From: Yamagishiella unicocca
Taxonomy: Eukaryota > Chlorophyta > Chlorophyceae > Chlamydomonadales > Volvocaceae
Reading direction: 5' to 3'
Assembly: GCA_003116995.1 (NCBI GenBank)
Contig: BDSL01000018.1
Location: forward strand, 434,001 to 498,000
DNA: 64,000 nt
The position numbers and the translations under genes were made by a program. Positions within the stretch are counted from its first letter, which is position 1. The number at the start of each line of letters is the position of its first letter. Under the pieces are notes generated by a model. It saw only the letters and a list, made by a program, of their open reading frames with translations. It made no database searches and was not told where the DNA came from. Below, one piece after another: positions 48,501 to 58,884 of the stretch.

Positions 48501-50632
48501 GAGGGGCGAGGGAGGTGGGGTGTGGTTGCTGCTACGCCGTGCTGCCCCAACGTGTAGGTGGCGGGGGGCCGTGCCGCGGAGGGCCCGGAGCGACGAGGAA
48601 ACTTAAAATAAAAACAGATCACAATGGTGAAATTGTGGTAATGGACTCGGCGTCCGAAACGTGTATCACGGTCGCGGCATCAGCGCACGGCCATGTTACA
48701 GTCAGGACTCCATCAAATGAGTTTCTCTTACGCGCGACGTTCGCACCCCGTTTTTCGCTACGCAACGCTTTTTTCGACTGCTCCCGTGCAATCAGGCGTC
48801 ACCAAGATACGCGCATCTTTGCTTCCCGACCCCTCCAACGGGTTCCCCGCTCGATCCCCTTCGTCCCCACCTTGTTGATGACGAAGAACAGGCGGCTGCT
48901 GAGTCGCGCCACCAGCTGCGGGTTGATGGCTCGGAGGCGGCGGAACAGGCCCTCCTCCTCCGCCGTCTTGAGTTTGGTGTAGTCCAGCAAGTACAACACG
49001 CAGTCCACACTCTCGAGCAGCCGCTCAACCTGGGAGTCAGGGAGGGGAAGGGGGTTGGGGGAGGTCAGGGTGGTGAGGGGGTCAAGGGGGTGAGGGGTTC
49101 GAGGAAGACCCGTGGATGCCCGAAAAAACCGTTTAGAACAGACGTTTGGAGATGCATGGGAGGGGAGCGGGAAGGCGGGGACGTGTCGTGGAGGAAATAA
49201 GAGACGTCAGACGGCTGCGATCCCGATCAGGCGGGGCACGCGCATGCCGTACACACCGTGTCACCAGGCGACAATGCGGGTACGTGGGTGGGAGTCCACG
49301 TCCTGGGGACCCGCCCGCCTCAACCGCTACACAGCACCGTGCCCCCCCCCGCCGCCCTCCCTGTCACCGGCACCACAGCCATACTGAACGACTCTCGGCG
49401 CCTGCAGCCACCTCCTTCACATCCTCCCCCGCCCCTGCCCTACTCTTGCAGCCATGTCCTACTCTCCAGCCATGTCCTACTCTCCAGCCATGTCCTACTC
49501 TCCAGCCATGCCTGCCGCGTCCCCCCCACCGGCGCGTTACCGCTTTTTTTATCCCCCCCCCCCGGGCAAGGACATAGGGCCCACCTGGTGCTTGAGCTGC
49601 TCCTCGCCCGCCTCGTTGGGTCCCGGGGTGTCCAGCAGCACCACCCGCCCGAACTCCGGACCGAAGCCCTCCAGCGCCACCAGCGGCGCAGAGATTTGGA
49701 GCAGAGACGAGTTGCCGCCGGCGCCGGGTGGGTTTTGAGGAAGACCGGCGCTGCCGCCGCCGTCGACACTGTCCCTGCCGCTGCCGCCCGAGCCGTTGGT
49801 CCGCGCCGCGCTGTTCAGCTGCTGCAGCCGCGCGCGCACGGCCGCCTCCCCCCGCACCGCCACTCGCCCGGTGGCGTCGCGGAGCACGGGTTCGCGAGCC
49901 GCCGCGTCGTGCATGATGCGGCAGATGCGGGCCGTCTCCGGGACGTTGTTCATGGGCAGCACCTCCATCCCCATGAGGGCGTTGAGCAGGGTGGATTTGC
50001 CTGCGGAATGGGTGAGGAGGTCGAAGGCAGTATTGAAGAGGTGGGGGGGGCCGGGGTGGAGCAGGGCGGATGGAGAGGGGGAGAATGGTCGTGACGTGGC
50101 AGGTCCGGCGGCGGCGGTTCTCAGGTTTCAGGTCGGGAGAGGATTTATGGCTGGGTTGGGGTGATGCTGAAAGGAGAGGGCAATGAGAGGCGAGTGGCGC
50201 TCGGTGTCTCTGGCGAAGGGCAGCGCGGTTCGGCTCTTCTTTGAGAGATGCTCAAGCGGCTTGCCCAACCGCTAACAAAAGAGGGCGCGACACGATGCGG
50301 AAAATGGAAGTGATAGCGGGAAGGTAACGAAGACGCAACGGGGATAGGCTGCAGAAGCAGGACGCACCCGACTTGGTAAGTGCCAGCACCGCAACCGAAA
50401 GTGCGTTCTCGTCATGCCGGCGTTTCAGCTCGTAGTAGCCCTGCCAAAAGCGTTGCAGCTCTACATCAATGACGCGACGAGCTTCCTCGTTCTCCGCGTC
50501 CTCGGCAGCGTCCGTTGGGTGCTCCTGGGACGTTAGGTCCGCCAGGAGGCCACCGACGTCCCCAAGAAGGGCGTCGATCGACTTCCGTGTGGCTGCAAGC
50601 ATCCCACTAGCAGCTGCAGCCGCGGAAGACAT
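42547..50632 (-). CDS. Dynamin-superfamily large GTPase with acidic/Gln-rich C-terminal region
   Basis: Twelve exons with closed phases: 50632-50368, 50000-49585, 49029-48871, 48409-47984, 47515-47375, 46983-46822, 46583-46269, 45642-45417, 45090-44887, 44536-44422, 44156-43132 and 42827-42547; about 1,244 aa from a true ATG. The GTPase motifs are visible: P-loop 'ALTKSGKST' (84-92, split by intron 1), a G2 threonine in 'NNVPETARI', G3 'DTPG' (212-215) and G4 'NKVD' (279-282, split by intron 3). The 'EGSGILDLEGRV' block and following helices resemble dynamin-like/mitofusin-type stalks. Exon 11 encodes a Glu/Gln-rich stretch and EPQQP repeats. Such enzymes remodel or fuse membranes by GTP-driven assembly. 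No transmembrane segment, PH or GED domain was recognised, so the target membrane is unknown, and FZL, DRP or a lineage-specific group all remain open. Confidence 0.87.
42838..42910. repeat. 19-bp minisatellite in intron 11 of the dynamin-like gene
   Basis: About four copies of GAGGCAGGGGAACGGAGGA with G/T and C/A variants, between exons 12 and 11. Confidence 0.85.
44551..44669. repeat. 22-bp minisatellite in intron 9 of the dynamin-like gene
   Basis: Five to six copies of GTGCACAGGCGTCGTCGTAC+AT. Each unit carries partly palindromic GTGCAC and TACATGT segments. One copy has lost two bases. Confidence 0.9.
47839..47925. repeat. 17-bp AT-rich minisatellite in intron 4 of the dynamin-like gene
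   Basis: About five copies of TATGACTCTATACACTA with point changes. They are strikingly AT-rich against the GC-rich surroundings and lie between exons 5 and 4. Confidence 0.9.
49450..49510. repeat. 18-bp minisatellite in intron 2 of the dynamin-like gene
   Basis: Three full copies and one partial copy of AGCCATGTCCTACTCTCC, identical to one another, between exons 3 and 2. Confidence 0.9.
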
Positions 50633-51515
50633 GTTGTCTGAAGCGTGGCGCGACCAGGTTCTCCGGAAATCTGGCGTCAGCCAAAAACCCTTCCGTAAGG
50701 TTCAATCCTCTGGTAGGGCAGCAGCAAGCACGTCTAATAGGAATGAGCCCCAGCAGTCAGTGGCGAGTGTCCTGCAACGCGAAGAGCAGGCTTGGCGTAG
50801 AAAGGAAGCGCTACCCAGCCTTTAGCCTCGTTGACTTGGACAAACCCTCTGATGGGAGTACATCACCAACGTATACGTGCACTGCACTCCGTAATGCGCA
50901 ATGTCAGCTCTCAGCAGAAAACTGCATGTACGGCACGCCAGCACGGCACTAGTATTCTCCATACGCCCTAACGTCTGGGGAAACTCGTATCCTTATTGGT
51001 GTGGTAGCTGTTAGAAAATTCCTCAACTAAAGGTTGTCCTACATATGTTTGCTGGGCCGCGGCCCGTATCCAGCCCACTTCGCTTTCAGCAGAGTTTGCC
51101 ACGCTACGCTATCCTGTCCTCGGGAATTAACACTGCGTGTGCTAGATTGATTTAGCGCTTACCATAAGTCGCCGCGGGACGACGCAAGCTAGTCAAAGCA
51201 CAAGAGAATCAAACGACGTTCAGCAGTAGGACGTGCGGACAACTACCTGCGTACAACTAGGGTGATACCTTGATACTCGAACCCTAGCTGCTTTTAGGTG
51301 TCCATAGCTGCTAGCCCATGCAAGCTTCGTCGGCCGAACAGCCGACCGTCGAGAGCTAGCACACACCTGCGGGCTCAACCAATATGCTGAGACGACTGTT
51401 CGCCTAGCCGAAGCAATCGGTGGGCCTTTGGGTCCGCCGTCTCAGGGCTGGGGCAACCCAGGAGGGGGCCGGCCGTGGGGCGTCTGCCAGCAGCAGCTGG
51501 TTCCGCCACAGCGCC
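50633..51515. promoter_or_regulatory. Divergent intergenic region, dynamin-like / coiled-coil gene
   Basis: About 0.9 kb separates the ATG of the dynamin-like gene (minus) from the first in-frame ATG of the coiled-coil gene (plus), so both promoters must lie here. No core promoter element was recognised. The plus-strand frame stays open from 51420 to the chosen ATG. Confidence 0.5.
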
Positions 51516-54500
51516 ATGAGGCCACCCCACCAGGATCAGATGAAGGAGCTGATGGGGGCAGCCGACCTCAGCTCCACAGTAGAACTCAAGGTGAGCCGGG
51601 CAGGCTGCCCTCTGCCTCGCCTACATTCGCACCACGCACCTCCGCCGCCCGCCGCCCCGCTCCTCATCTCTTCACCAAAGCTCACTCTCCCCCCTCTCCC
51701 GCCCCGCATCCTACCTCGACCCCTGCCTCCCGCCCTGCCGCCCCTCCCATCGCCACGCGCGTTGCCCAGGCTGCCAACAAGGTCGCAAAGGCCAACTATG
51801 CGGCGGAGCTTCAGGCGCAGATGCGCGCAAATGAGGAGGCTAAGCTGCGAGACCGGATGGAGCGCCTGGGTATTGCGCGGCCGCCACCGCTGCAGGCGCC
51901 ACCGCCAGGGATGGGTGGCGGCCCCGGCTCGCCGGGCGGCATGGGGGGTGGCATGATGGGCTTTGGAGGACCGTCCCCGCGAATGGGAGGGTTTCCGCCA
52001 CCGCCAGGTGGGTTTTGAGGAAGACCCGTCGATGGATGGGTGGGTGGACAGGGGAGTGTCGAGCAAGGGCCATGGAGGCGGCATGGGGTGGGTGGGAAGG
52101 GGTGGTACCGGCATCTGTGGCGGCTGGTGGCAAGGAGGTGCAATTGCCCCCTGGGCTGCGCACTGGCGGAAAGACGGCGCTGTCCTCAACCCCAGCGGCT
52201 GCGTAGGCGGGTTGAGGGGCGCTGTCTTACGGTAGCTGCAGCAACCGCTGCTGGGGCTGCTCAGGGGCTGCGCCGGCACTGGCCGCGGGGACCACTCGGC
52301 AAGGGTGCACAGTCACGTCCCCAGCCCCGTCAGCCCACACCCATCGGTCGGCCCTGCCCCTGCCCCACCCTGTTCGCCAATCCGTCGTGGTATCCCACAT
52401 TGTACCCCACACGGTACCTCATATGGTGCCCCATATGGTACCCCACACGGTACCCCGCGCAAACCCCGCGCACTTCTCGCACTGACCCACACTCGTGTCG
52501 GTGCCCCGGCCGTGGTCTGCGCCCACACGACCCCGACCGCACAGGCTTTCCGCCTCCTGGAATGGGCCCATCGTACGGGAATCAGGGAGGAGGTGGCGGA
52601 CCGCCGTCCGTTTGGGGCCAGCCCCCATCCTACCCGCCTGGTGGGCCGATGGGGGCCGGCCCCTTCGGCTTAGCATCACCCAACCGCTCACCGCCGTCGT
52701 TCGGCGGAGGCGGCGGCTACGGGGCCCCGCCCCCCGGCTTTGGCGGCCCACCATCCAGCTTCGGCGGCGGCGGCTACGGCCCGCCCCCTGGCGGCGGCTA
52801 CGGCCCCCCACCGGGTGGCGGCTACGGGCCGCCTCCAGGCGGCGGCGGCGGCGGCTACGGCCAGCCCCCCGGCGGCGGCGGCTATGGTCAGCAGGGCTAC
52901 AGCCAGCCGCCGCTGCTGCCCGGCCCCGCGCCGCCGCCCGGTCCCGGCCGCGACACCATGCAGCGCATCGAGCAGCAGGCCAAGAAGGACCAGTACCGGC
53001 AGGAGCTGGAGGCGCAGATCCGCGACCGTGAGGCTCGCAAGCAGATGGAGAAGGCGCGGCAGCGGGATGACGACATGCGCAAGGAGGCCGAGGTGGCCAT
53101 GTACGCCGCGCGCGACGCGGTGGGCCGAGGCGGTGGGGGCGCGCCGCACCGGGATGCCGCGGGGAACGTCGTCGCCAACTTAGCCCAGATGCACCGAATG
53201 GGGGCCCAGGGGCCGCCCAGCCCGGGGGGCGGGATGGGCATGGGCCCGCCCGGAGGCATGGGCATGGGCGGGATGGGCATGGGGGGAGGCATGATGGGCG
53301 GAGGGATGATGGGGGGAGGGATGATGGGCGGAGGCATGATGGGCGGAGGCATGGGAGGGTCACCACCTCGAATGGGAGGCGGCGGGCAGATGATGGGCGG
53401 AGGGATGGGCATGGGCATGGGGATGGGCGGCGGCATGATGATGGGCGGGCCTCCGCCCATGATGGGAGGCGGTGGGCAGATGATGGGCGGGCCGCCCCAG
53501 ATGATGGGCGGGATGATGGGCGGCATGGGCGGGTCGCCACCCCGCATGGGAGGTATGGGCGGAATGATGGGCGGTGGCGGTGGGCAGATGATGGGCGGTG
53601 GCGGTGGGCAGATGATGGGCGGTGGCGGCGGGCAGATGATGGGCGGGCCCCCCATGGCCGGCTCGCCGCCGGGCATGGGGCCACCGCAGATGATGGGAGG
53701 TCCTATGGACGGGCCACCGGGGGTGATGCCCAACTACCGGTTCCGCAGCGACAACCCCTACATCACCCCGAAGGAGCTGGACAACAAGCAGCGGCAGGTG
53801 CGGGAGCTGCAGGAGGCGCTGGAGCAGCAGATCCAGGTGAGGAGGCGCGCCGGGCGGAGATGGGGGGGATGCGCTGCTGCTCGTTTTGACGAGCACCGAG
53901 GGCGTGGGCGGGAGGAAGGAGGAGGGAGCCTTGCCGAGGGGGGGGGCGAACGCACCGTCTCCAACCGGCGTCACTGCCTGGCCTCCACACCTGGCCTCCC
54001 CGCTGCTGCTGCTGCTGCTGTTTTCCCTGGCGCACAGGAGAAACGCCGCCAGAAGGAGATGGAGAAGAACCGGGAGCTGGAGGAGGTTGCCCGCGAGGAC
54101 GCCCGAATCCGGTCCGACGCGGAGGTCCTCAAGGCGCGGGCCGCAATCGACGACGCCGGCGGCAGCAATCAGCCGAAGGACGTTTTGGTGGACGCCTGGG
54201 AGAAGGCCAGGCTGGAAGCTGAGGAGCTAAAGAGGAACAAGTTCGCGGCTAAGCGAGGAGCCGGTGGCGGCGGTGGCGCGACGCCTGCTGTCGCCGTGGC
54301 CTGGGGCGATCCCCCCGGGGACGGGCAGGATCGGCAGCAGCAGCAGCAGTCACCGCCGCGGCAAGGGGGCGGCTTCGTGGAGATGCAGCAGCCGCCCATG
54401 GGGCTCGCCCGGATCAGCATGGGGGGAGGCCAGCCCAGCACGCCGTTTGTGGCGGAGAAGGTGCGGCAGGTGGCGGCGGCGGAGCTGGCGGCGGTGAAGC

Positions 54501-57192
54501 AGGAGCTGGTGGCGGAGGCGGCGCAGCTGCGGGAGGTGGTGGTGGCGCAGGGGCAGCAGGTGGCGGCGCTCAAGTCGCACGCGGAGCGCATGGAGGCGGA
54601 GGCGGGCCGCGCGCGCGACCAGGTGGCGGCGATGCGCGTGGGCCTTATCCACCGCGGCGGCGGGGCCATGGGCGAGTACGACCAGATGATGCCGCCGCCG
54701 CCGCCGGCGCTGGTGGACATCGGCCTGGACCTGCCGCCGACCGGCGCCATGCTGCGGCGCAACGTCGGGCCGCCGCCGGTGTACGACATGGGCCCCGCCA
54801 TCCCGCAGATGAACAGCGCAGCCATGATGATGGACAACGCCGCTGCCAGCGCGATGAACGCCTCGGCCGCTGGCGGCGGCGGCGGCGACGGCCGGCCGCC
54901 GTCGCGGCTCCGGGCGGTCAACCCGCTGGAGGCATCCATGGCGGGGGAGAGCGTCTTCATCTACCCCAACGGCAAGGAGCTGGGCCGCTACTCGAACGCC
55001 GCAGCTGGGGGGCCCGCGCTGCAATCACCCTCCGCGCCGACGCCCGGTGGGGGGCTGCCCTTCCAGTCGATACACATGGCCGCGGGGGTTGGCACCGCGG
55101 CGGGTGGCATTCCGACGCTGGCCACCTCACAGGAGCTAGACACGGGCCCGGTGCCCGTGACGCCGATGCCGGGCGCAGCGCTCACGGCGTCGACGGTGGG
55201 CGCTCCGGGGCAGAGCGGCGCCACCACCCCAACCCCAGCCGCCGTGCCAGCGGTGGCGGCCGAGCAGCGGCAGTCGACCGCTGCGAATGGCCGGAGGGCA
55301 GGGCTGGCGCCCGGCACCCCCCTGGACGTGGAAACCGTCATCACGCGGAACACGGAAAAGCTTGCCATGCTCAAGGTGCGGTACGGCACCTGGTTGGTGG
55401 GGTCAGGGTCCAGAGCGGGAGGGTGTGAGAGGGACACTGCCGGAGGCCACGGCGAGGGTCAGCGGGCTGAGGGCCAGGGGGCTGAGGGCCAGGGGGCTGA
55501 GGGCCAGGGGGCTGAGGGCCAGGGGGCTGAGGGCCAGGGGGCTGAGGGCCAGGGGGCTGAGGGTCAGCGGGCTGAGGGCCAGGGGGCTGAGGGCCAGGGG
55601 GCTGAGGGCCAGGGGGCTGAGGGCCAGGGGGCTGAGGGCCAGGGGGCTGAGGGCCAGGGGGCTGAGGGCCAGGGGGCTGAGGGCCAGGGGGCTGAGGGCC
55701 AGGGGGCTGAGGGCCAGGGGGCTGAGGGCCAGGGGGCTGAGGGCCAGGGGGCTGAGGGCCAGGGGGCTGAGGGCCAGGGGGCTGAGGGCCAGGGGGCTGA
55801 GGGCCAGGGGGCTGAGGGCCAGGGGGCTGAGGGCCAGGGGGCTGAGGGCCAGGCTGAGGCGGTTACCCAACCGCCCCCGGCGTTCGCTGCTGGTGTGGTG
55901 GTGCGGGGCAGGCAGGCAGGAGTTGCATGCGATCCTGCAAGCCCACATGTGTCGCGCATGCCCGCTTTCACGTGCTCAGGGCGCCCAGCTGCCTCTCCCA
56001 ACCTGCACCCCACACTCCCTGATTCCCCACCACCTCCAGCTCCTCCTCCTCCTCTTCCTCCTCGATTCCGACAAAGATCCCTACCAACAATCACGTAACT
56101 CGCGAGGAATCCACCTGCCAACGGGGTCTTGTCCTCCTCCTCCTCCTGCTCCTGCTGCAGGGCATGACCGAACTGAACAACGGCGCCAGCATCGAGGCCC
56201 TGGACGAGTTCCTGTCCCGCTACGCGGCCCAGCGGCCCGGACTGCCCGAGCGCACAGCCACGCCGGTACTCCGCATCTGCACCCCACCCGCGGAGCAGCA
56301 GCCCGCCGTCAACGCCAGCGTCATGTCCTCGGGCGCCTTACGCAGCAGCGCGCTGCACCCCCCGCCGCTGCCGCCCGTGCAGCTGGCGGTCGCCCCGATC
56401 TACTCCTCACGCGCCAACAGCGTGGGGCCGCTGCCGATGGGGGAGGGCCGCGTCATGACCGCCGGCTCCAGCACCGGCGCCGACCGGACCATGGGCAGCC
56501 GGGCAGCCACACCGACCACAGTAAGGGTGGCGCGGAGGAACTCCTTCACCGGGGATCGCTCGCCGCAGGAGGGCGTGCTGTCGCAGATCCTGGAGCCGCA
56601 GCTGCAGGCGGCGCGACCCAAAACCGGCCCCGAAACCAGCCCCGGCAGCACCCTCCGCGCCCCCAGCCCCTTGTCCGGCCGGCCTCCCATGCTGCCCAAC
56701 AACCGCTACAGCGGCAACGGCAAGGGCCCGGCGCCGGCGCCTGCCGGTGCCAGCAACCCGCCGTCGCGGCCGGCGTCGCAGGTCCCGTCTAGCGCCGGTG
56801 CCGGGCCTGGCCAACCGCCCCACGGCTCGGACGACGGCAGCTTGACCGCCGCCAGCTCCTTCCCCAGCTACAACCCTTCCCGCACGCACTCCGGGACCGA
56901 GCCGCGGCTCTCCCGGTCCCGCTCCCTCTCCGCCAAGCCCGAGCCTGCCCTGGTGCTGCCGCCGCCCCCCGAGGACACGCTCGACATGGAGATGCGAAAG
57001 GGGCTGGGCACGCCACCCTCGGGGGCTCAGGCCGCCAGCGCGGGGCGAGCCAGCAGCAGCCACGTGCTGGGCAGCGCCGACCCAGTGATACCGGCCTTCC
57101 AGATCCCGCGCTCGCCCATGCTGGCGGGAGGGCACCGCCCCCATCGGGCTTCCGGCAGTGTCAGCAGCCAGCGCAGCGCCGCCGGCTTCTAG
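51516..57192 (+). CDS. Coiled-coil protein with Gly/Pro/Tyr and Met/Gly repeats (CSPP-like, tentative)
   Basis: Five exons with closed phases: 51516-51590, 51770-52007, 52545-53836, 54038-55375 and 56161-57192 (TAG); about 1,324 aa. Repeated charged helices 'NYAAELQAQMRANEEAKLRD' (exon 2) and 'QYRQELEAQIRDREARKQME' (exon 3) recall the 'YxxELxxQ' segments of centrosome/cilium proteins such as CSPP1; that link is weak. Between them is a Tyr/Gly/Pro block with GGGYGPPP units. Residues about 330-500 are almost pure Met/Gly/Pro ('GGGMMGGGMMGGG'). A second coiled coil spans the exon 3-4 junction ('RELQEALEQQIQEKRRQKE'), and a third is near 677-735. The C-terminal 340 residues are Ser/Pro-rich. The first ATG in the open frame was chosen; an upstream exon is possible. 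Intron 4 contains a large minisatellite. Confidence 0.75.
52391..52457. repeat. Short GGTACC-containing degenerate repeat in intron 2 of the coiled-coil gene
   Basis: Four to five degenerate copies of CCCACACGGTACC / CCCATATGGTACC, inside the intron between exons 2 and 3. Confidence 0.75.
53221..53735 (+). repeat. Coding Met/Gly-rich repeat region
   Basis: Degenerate ATGATGGGCGG(A/C)GG-type units within exon 3 encode runs of MMGGG, GMGMG and GGGGQMMG. Composition is close to pure Met, Gly and Pro over about 170 residues. It is in frame with flanking coiled-coil sequence and has no stop, so it is under coding constraint. Confidence 0.85.
55449..55855. repeat. 15-bp minisatellite, about 27 copies, in intron 4 of the coiled-coil gene
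   Basis: Near-perfect head-to-tail copies of GGGCTGAGGGCCAGG, with two AGC variants near the left end. The unit length is a multiple of three, and the tract stays open in several frames on both strands. A good donor (AAG/GTGCGG) at 55376 and an acceptor before 56161 place it in an intron. Confidence 0.93.
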
Positions 57193-58884
57193 AGCTGGCT
57201 AGCTGGGGCGTCGCGGCCGCCGCCGCCGCCTCCTGCCGTCAGGCAGGAGGCGGTCACGGTAGGAGGCGACGGGAGACGAACGCACGCCGCGTTTCAGGGC
57301 CGGTGCTTAGTAGGTGGTTGGCGTGACGGTGTCGGCCCTGGTTGCGACGTGGGTGCGTGAGGCAGCTGCGGAGGCTACAACAGGGCGTGGGTGGACGGCG
57401 TTAAGTGCGTGTCCCCCGACCCGCCGCAGCTGGGGGTGCAGTTACCGCAGGGCTGACCGGCGTGGGGTTGGTATTAGCGAGGAATGATGTTGTTTGATTT
57501 CGTTTTGCTGGGGGGCTGGACGGAGCGGGCAGCAGGGCGGGTTTCGGTGGCGCGCAGCGCTGCTAGGGCTAGGGCCACGACCGTTGGTGACGCGACCGTA
57601 CTGTACTGTACTGTAGTAGACGTGGACAAGGGGGTGGGGGGTGCGAAAAAGAACGTGTGGGAGGGGCTGTCAGCGCATCGGCTGAGCGGAGGGAGGCCAA
57701 TCGCCCACGGCAGTCGTGGTTCGGCCACCGCTGAACGGGCCACGGACATTGTTGGCCCCACAGCGCAAACGGGCGCATCACTGGACCGAGCACCGCAGAC
57801 TGATTTTAACCGGACGAGATCGGTGCATCTTGGCGTACCGTGCGAGTACTTGCACCCCACGTGGGCTGGGCTGTTATGATGGCGCCCCATATGAGCCGTG
57901 GGCGGTAAGCGGAGGGCACCGAAGAGGAAGGAGACGAGAGGAGGTGTAGCTGTGCACTAGGGCACTCGTGGACAGCTGGCCGTGGGTCTGCGCCCGAGAC
58001 CCCGTCGACTAGACGCAACTCGACTGGCGGTGTATGGTAGTATGAACTGCGACGCAATACATGCAAAACTACCCTGGCCGGGAGTGGATAGCGGGGCCGC
58101 TCCGTGGGGCCTGTTTCCTCAGGAGCGCGCTGCCGGTTACATCGCGCGGTGCTTCTGAGCTCGTTGGACAGACAAATGCAGCCTCGCAGGAGAGGGATCC
58201 AGTGGCTGAAGGGTTCGTCGTCCGCACGTACCACATAAATGGTATAATGGTGAAATGGTGAACCGCACCCAAGGCCGGAATGTACCAAATCAAGTTGTCG
58301 GAGGAGTACGTGTTACAACCTCGTATACGTGTGCCTGTGCGAGTTTGCTCCCACTGCTATCCCTTAGGGAGCGCAGCTGCTCCCCAACAAGCATGTTGCC
58401 AGGGCTCTACACGGCCTGCGCGGCCGAAACTCTATCGCGGGCCCCACTAATATCGGATTCGCAGCACGACGCAGCATCGGCAGCTGGCCGCACCGTTTCC
58501 CGCATACGTAAAAAACCTCCCGCTCCGATACCACACCACGACGTCGCTAAAACGCCCAGCCAGAGCCTACCTACCTTCATAACCAGTCCGCATCACACAC
58601 GCCCTACAACCCCTATTTACCAACGGGTCCATTCCCCCCCGTGCGGCCCCCGAACTACCGGTACCTCACTCCACCAGCTCAGCCTCGTGGGACCCCAAAC
58701 ACACACGGGCTTTTGAACCAACCGTCGTTCCCTCCCGCCACCCGCCCCTGAGGAGCCTGGCGCCCTTCCAGCGCCACTGCCGCCGCCGCGCTCCCCTCCC
58801 CCCCCTCCCCGGCCCCCTCCCCTTGCACACGCTACATTTCCCCAGTCGCGTTACCGGGTCTATTATTGTAACTCCCCTTGCCCC
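57193..58884. other. Convergent spacer, 3' untranslated regions
   Basis: Lies between the ends of the coiled-coil gene (+) and the PF16-like gene (-). It begins with a GC-rich hairpin just past the stop codon. A small repeat 'GTACTGTACTGTACTGTAGTA' type motif occurs near 57599-57620. No gene was recognised on either strand. Confidence 0.45.
57226..57253. repeat. Perfect 12-bp inverted repeat in the 3' UTR region
   Basis: CCGCCTCCTGCC and GGCAGGAGGCGG flank a GTCA loop, 34 bp after the stop codon of the coiled-coil gene. The arms pair perfectly and are GC-rich, so a stable RNA hairpin is expected in the 3' untranslated region. Confidence 0.88.

Noticed and set aside
52419..53684. Long minus-strand Arg/Ser/Pro frames opposite exon 3 of the coiled-coil gene
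   Set aside because: They are shadows of a GC-rich low-complexity exon; the plus-strand frame has consistent splice sites and coiled-coil sequence.
55403..55948. Repetitive minus-strand protein (LSPLA repeats) over the minisatellite
   Set aside because: It is produced only by the 15-bp unit being a multiple of three without stops; no flanking gene structure supports it.
52040..56098. A 1,352-codon plus-strand open frame across most of the coiled-coil gene
   Set aside because: It reads through introns 2, 3 and 4, including the 15-bp minisatellite. Good donors and acceptors with matching phases divide it, and the intronic parts are compositionally unlike the exons.
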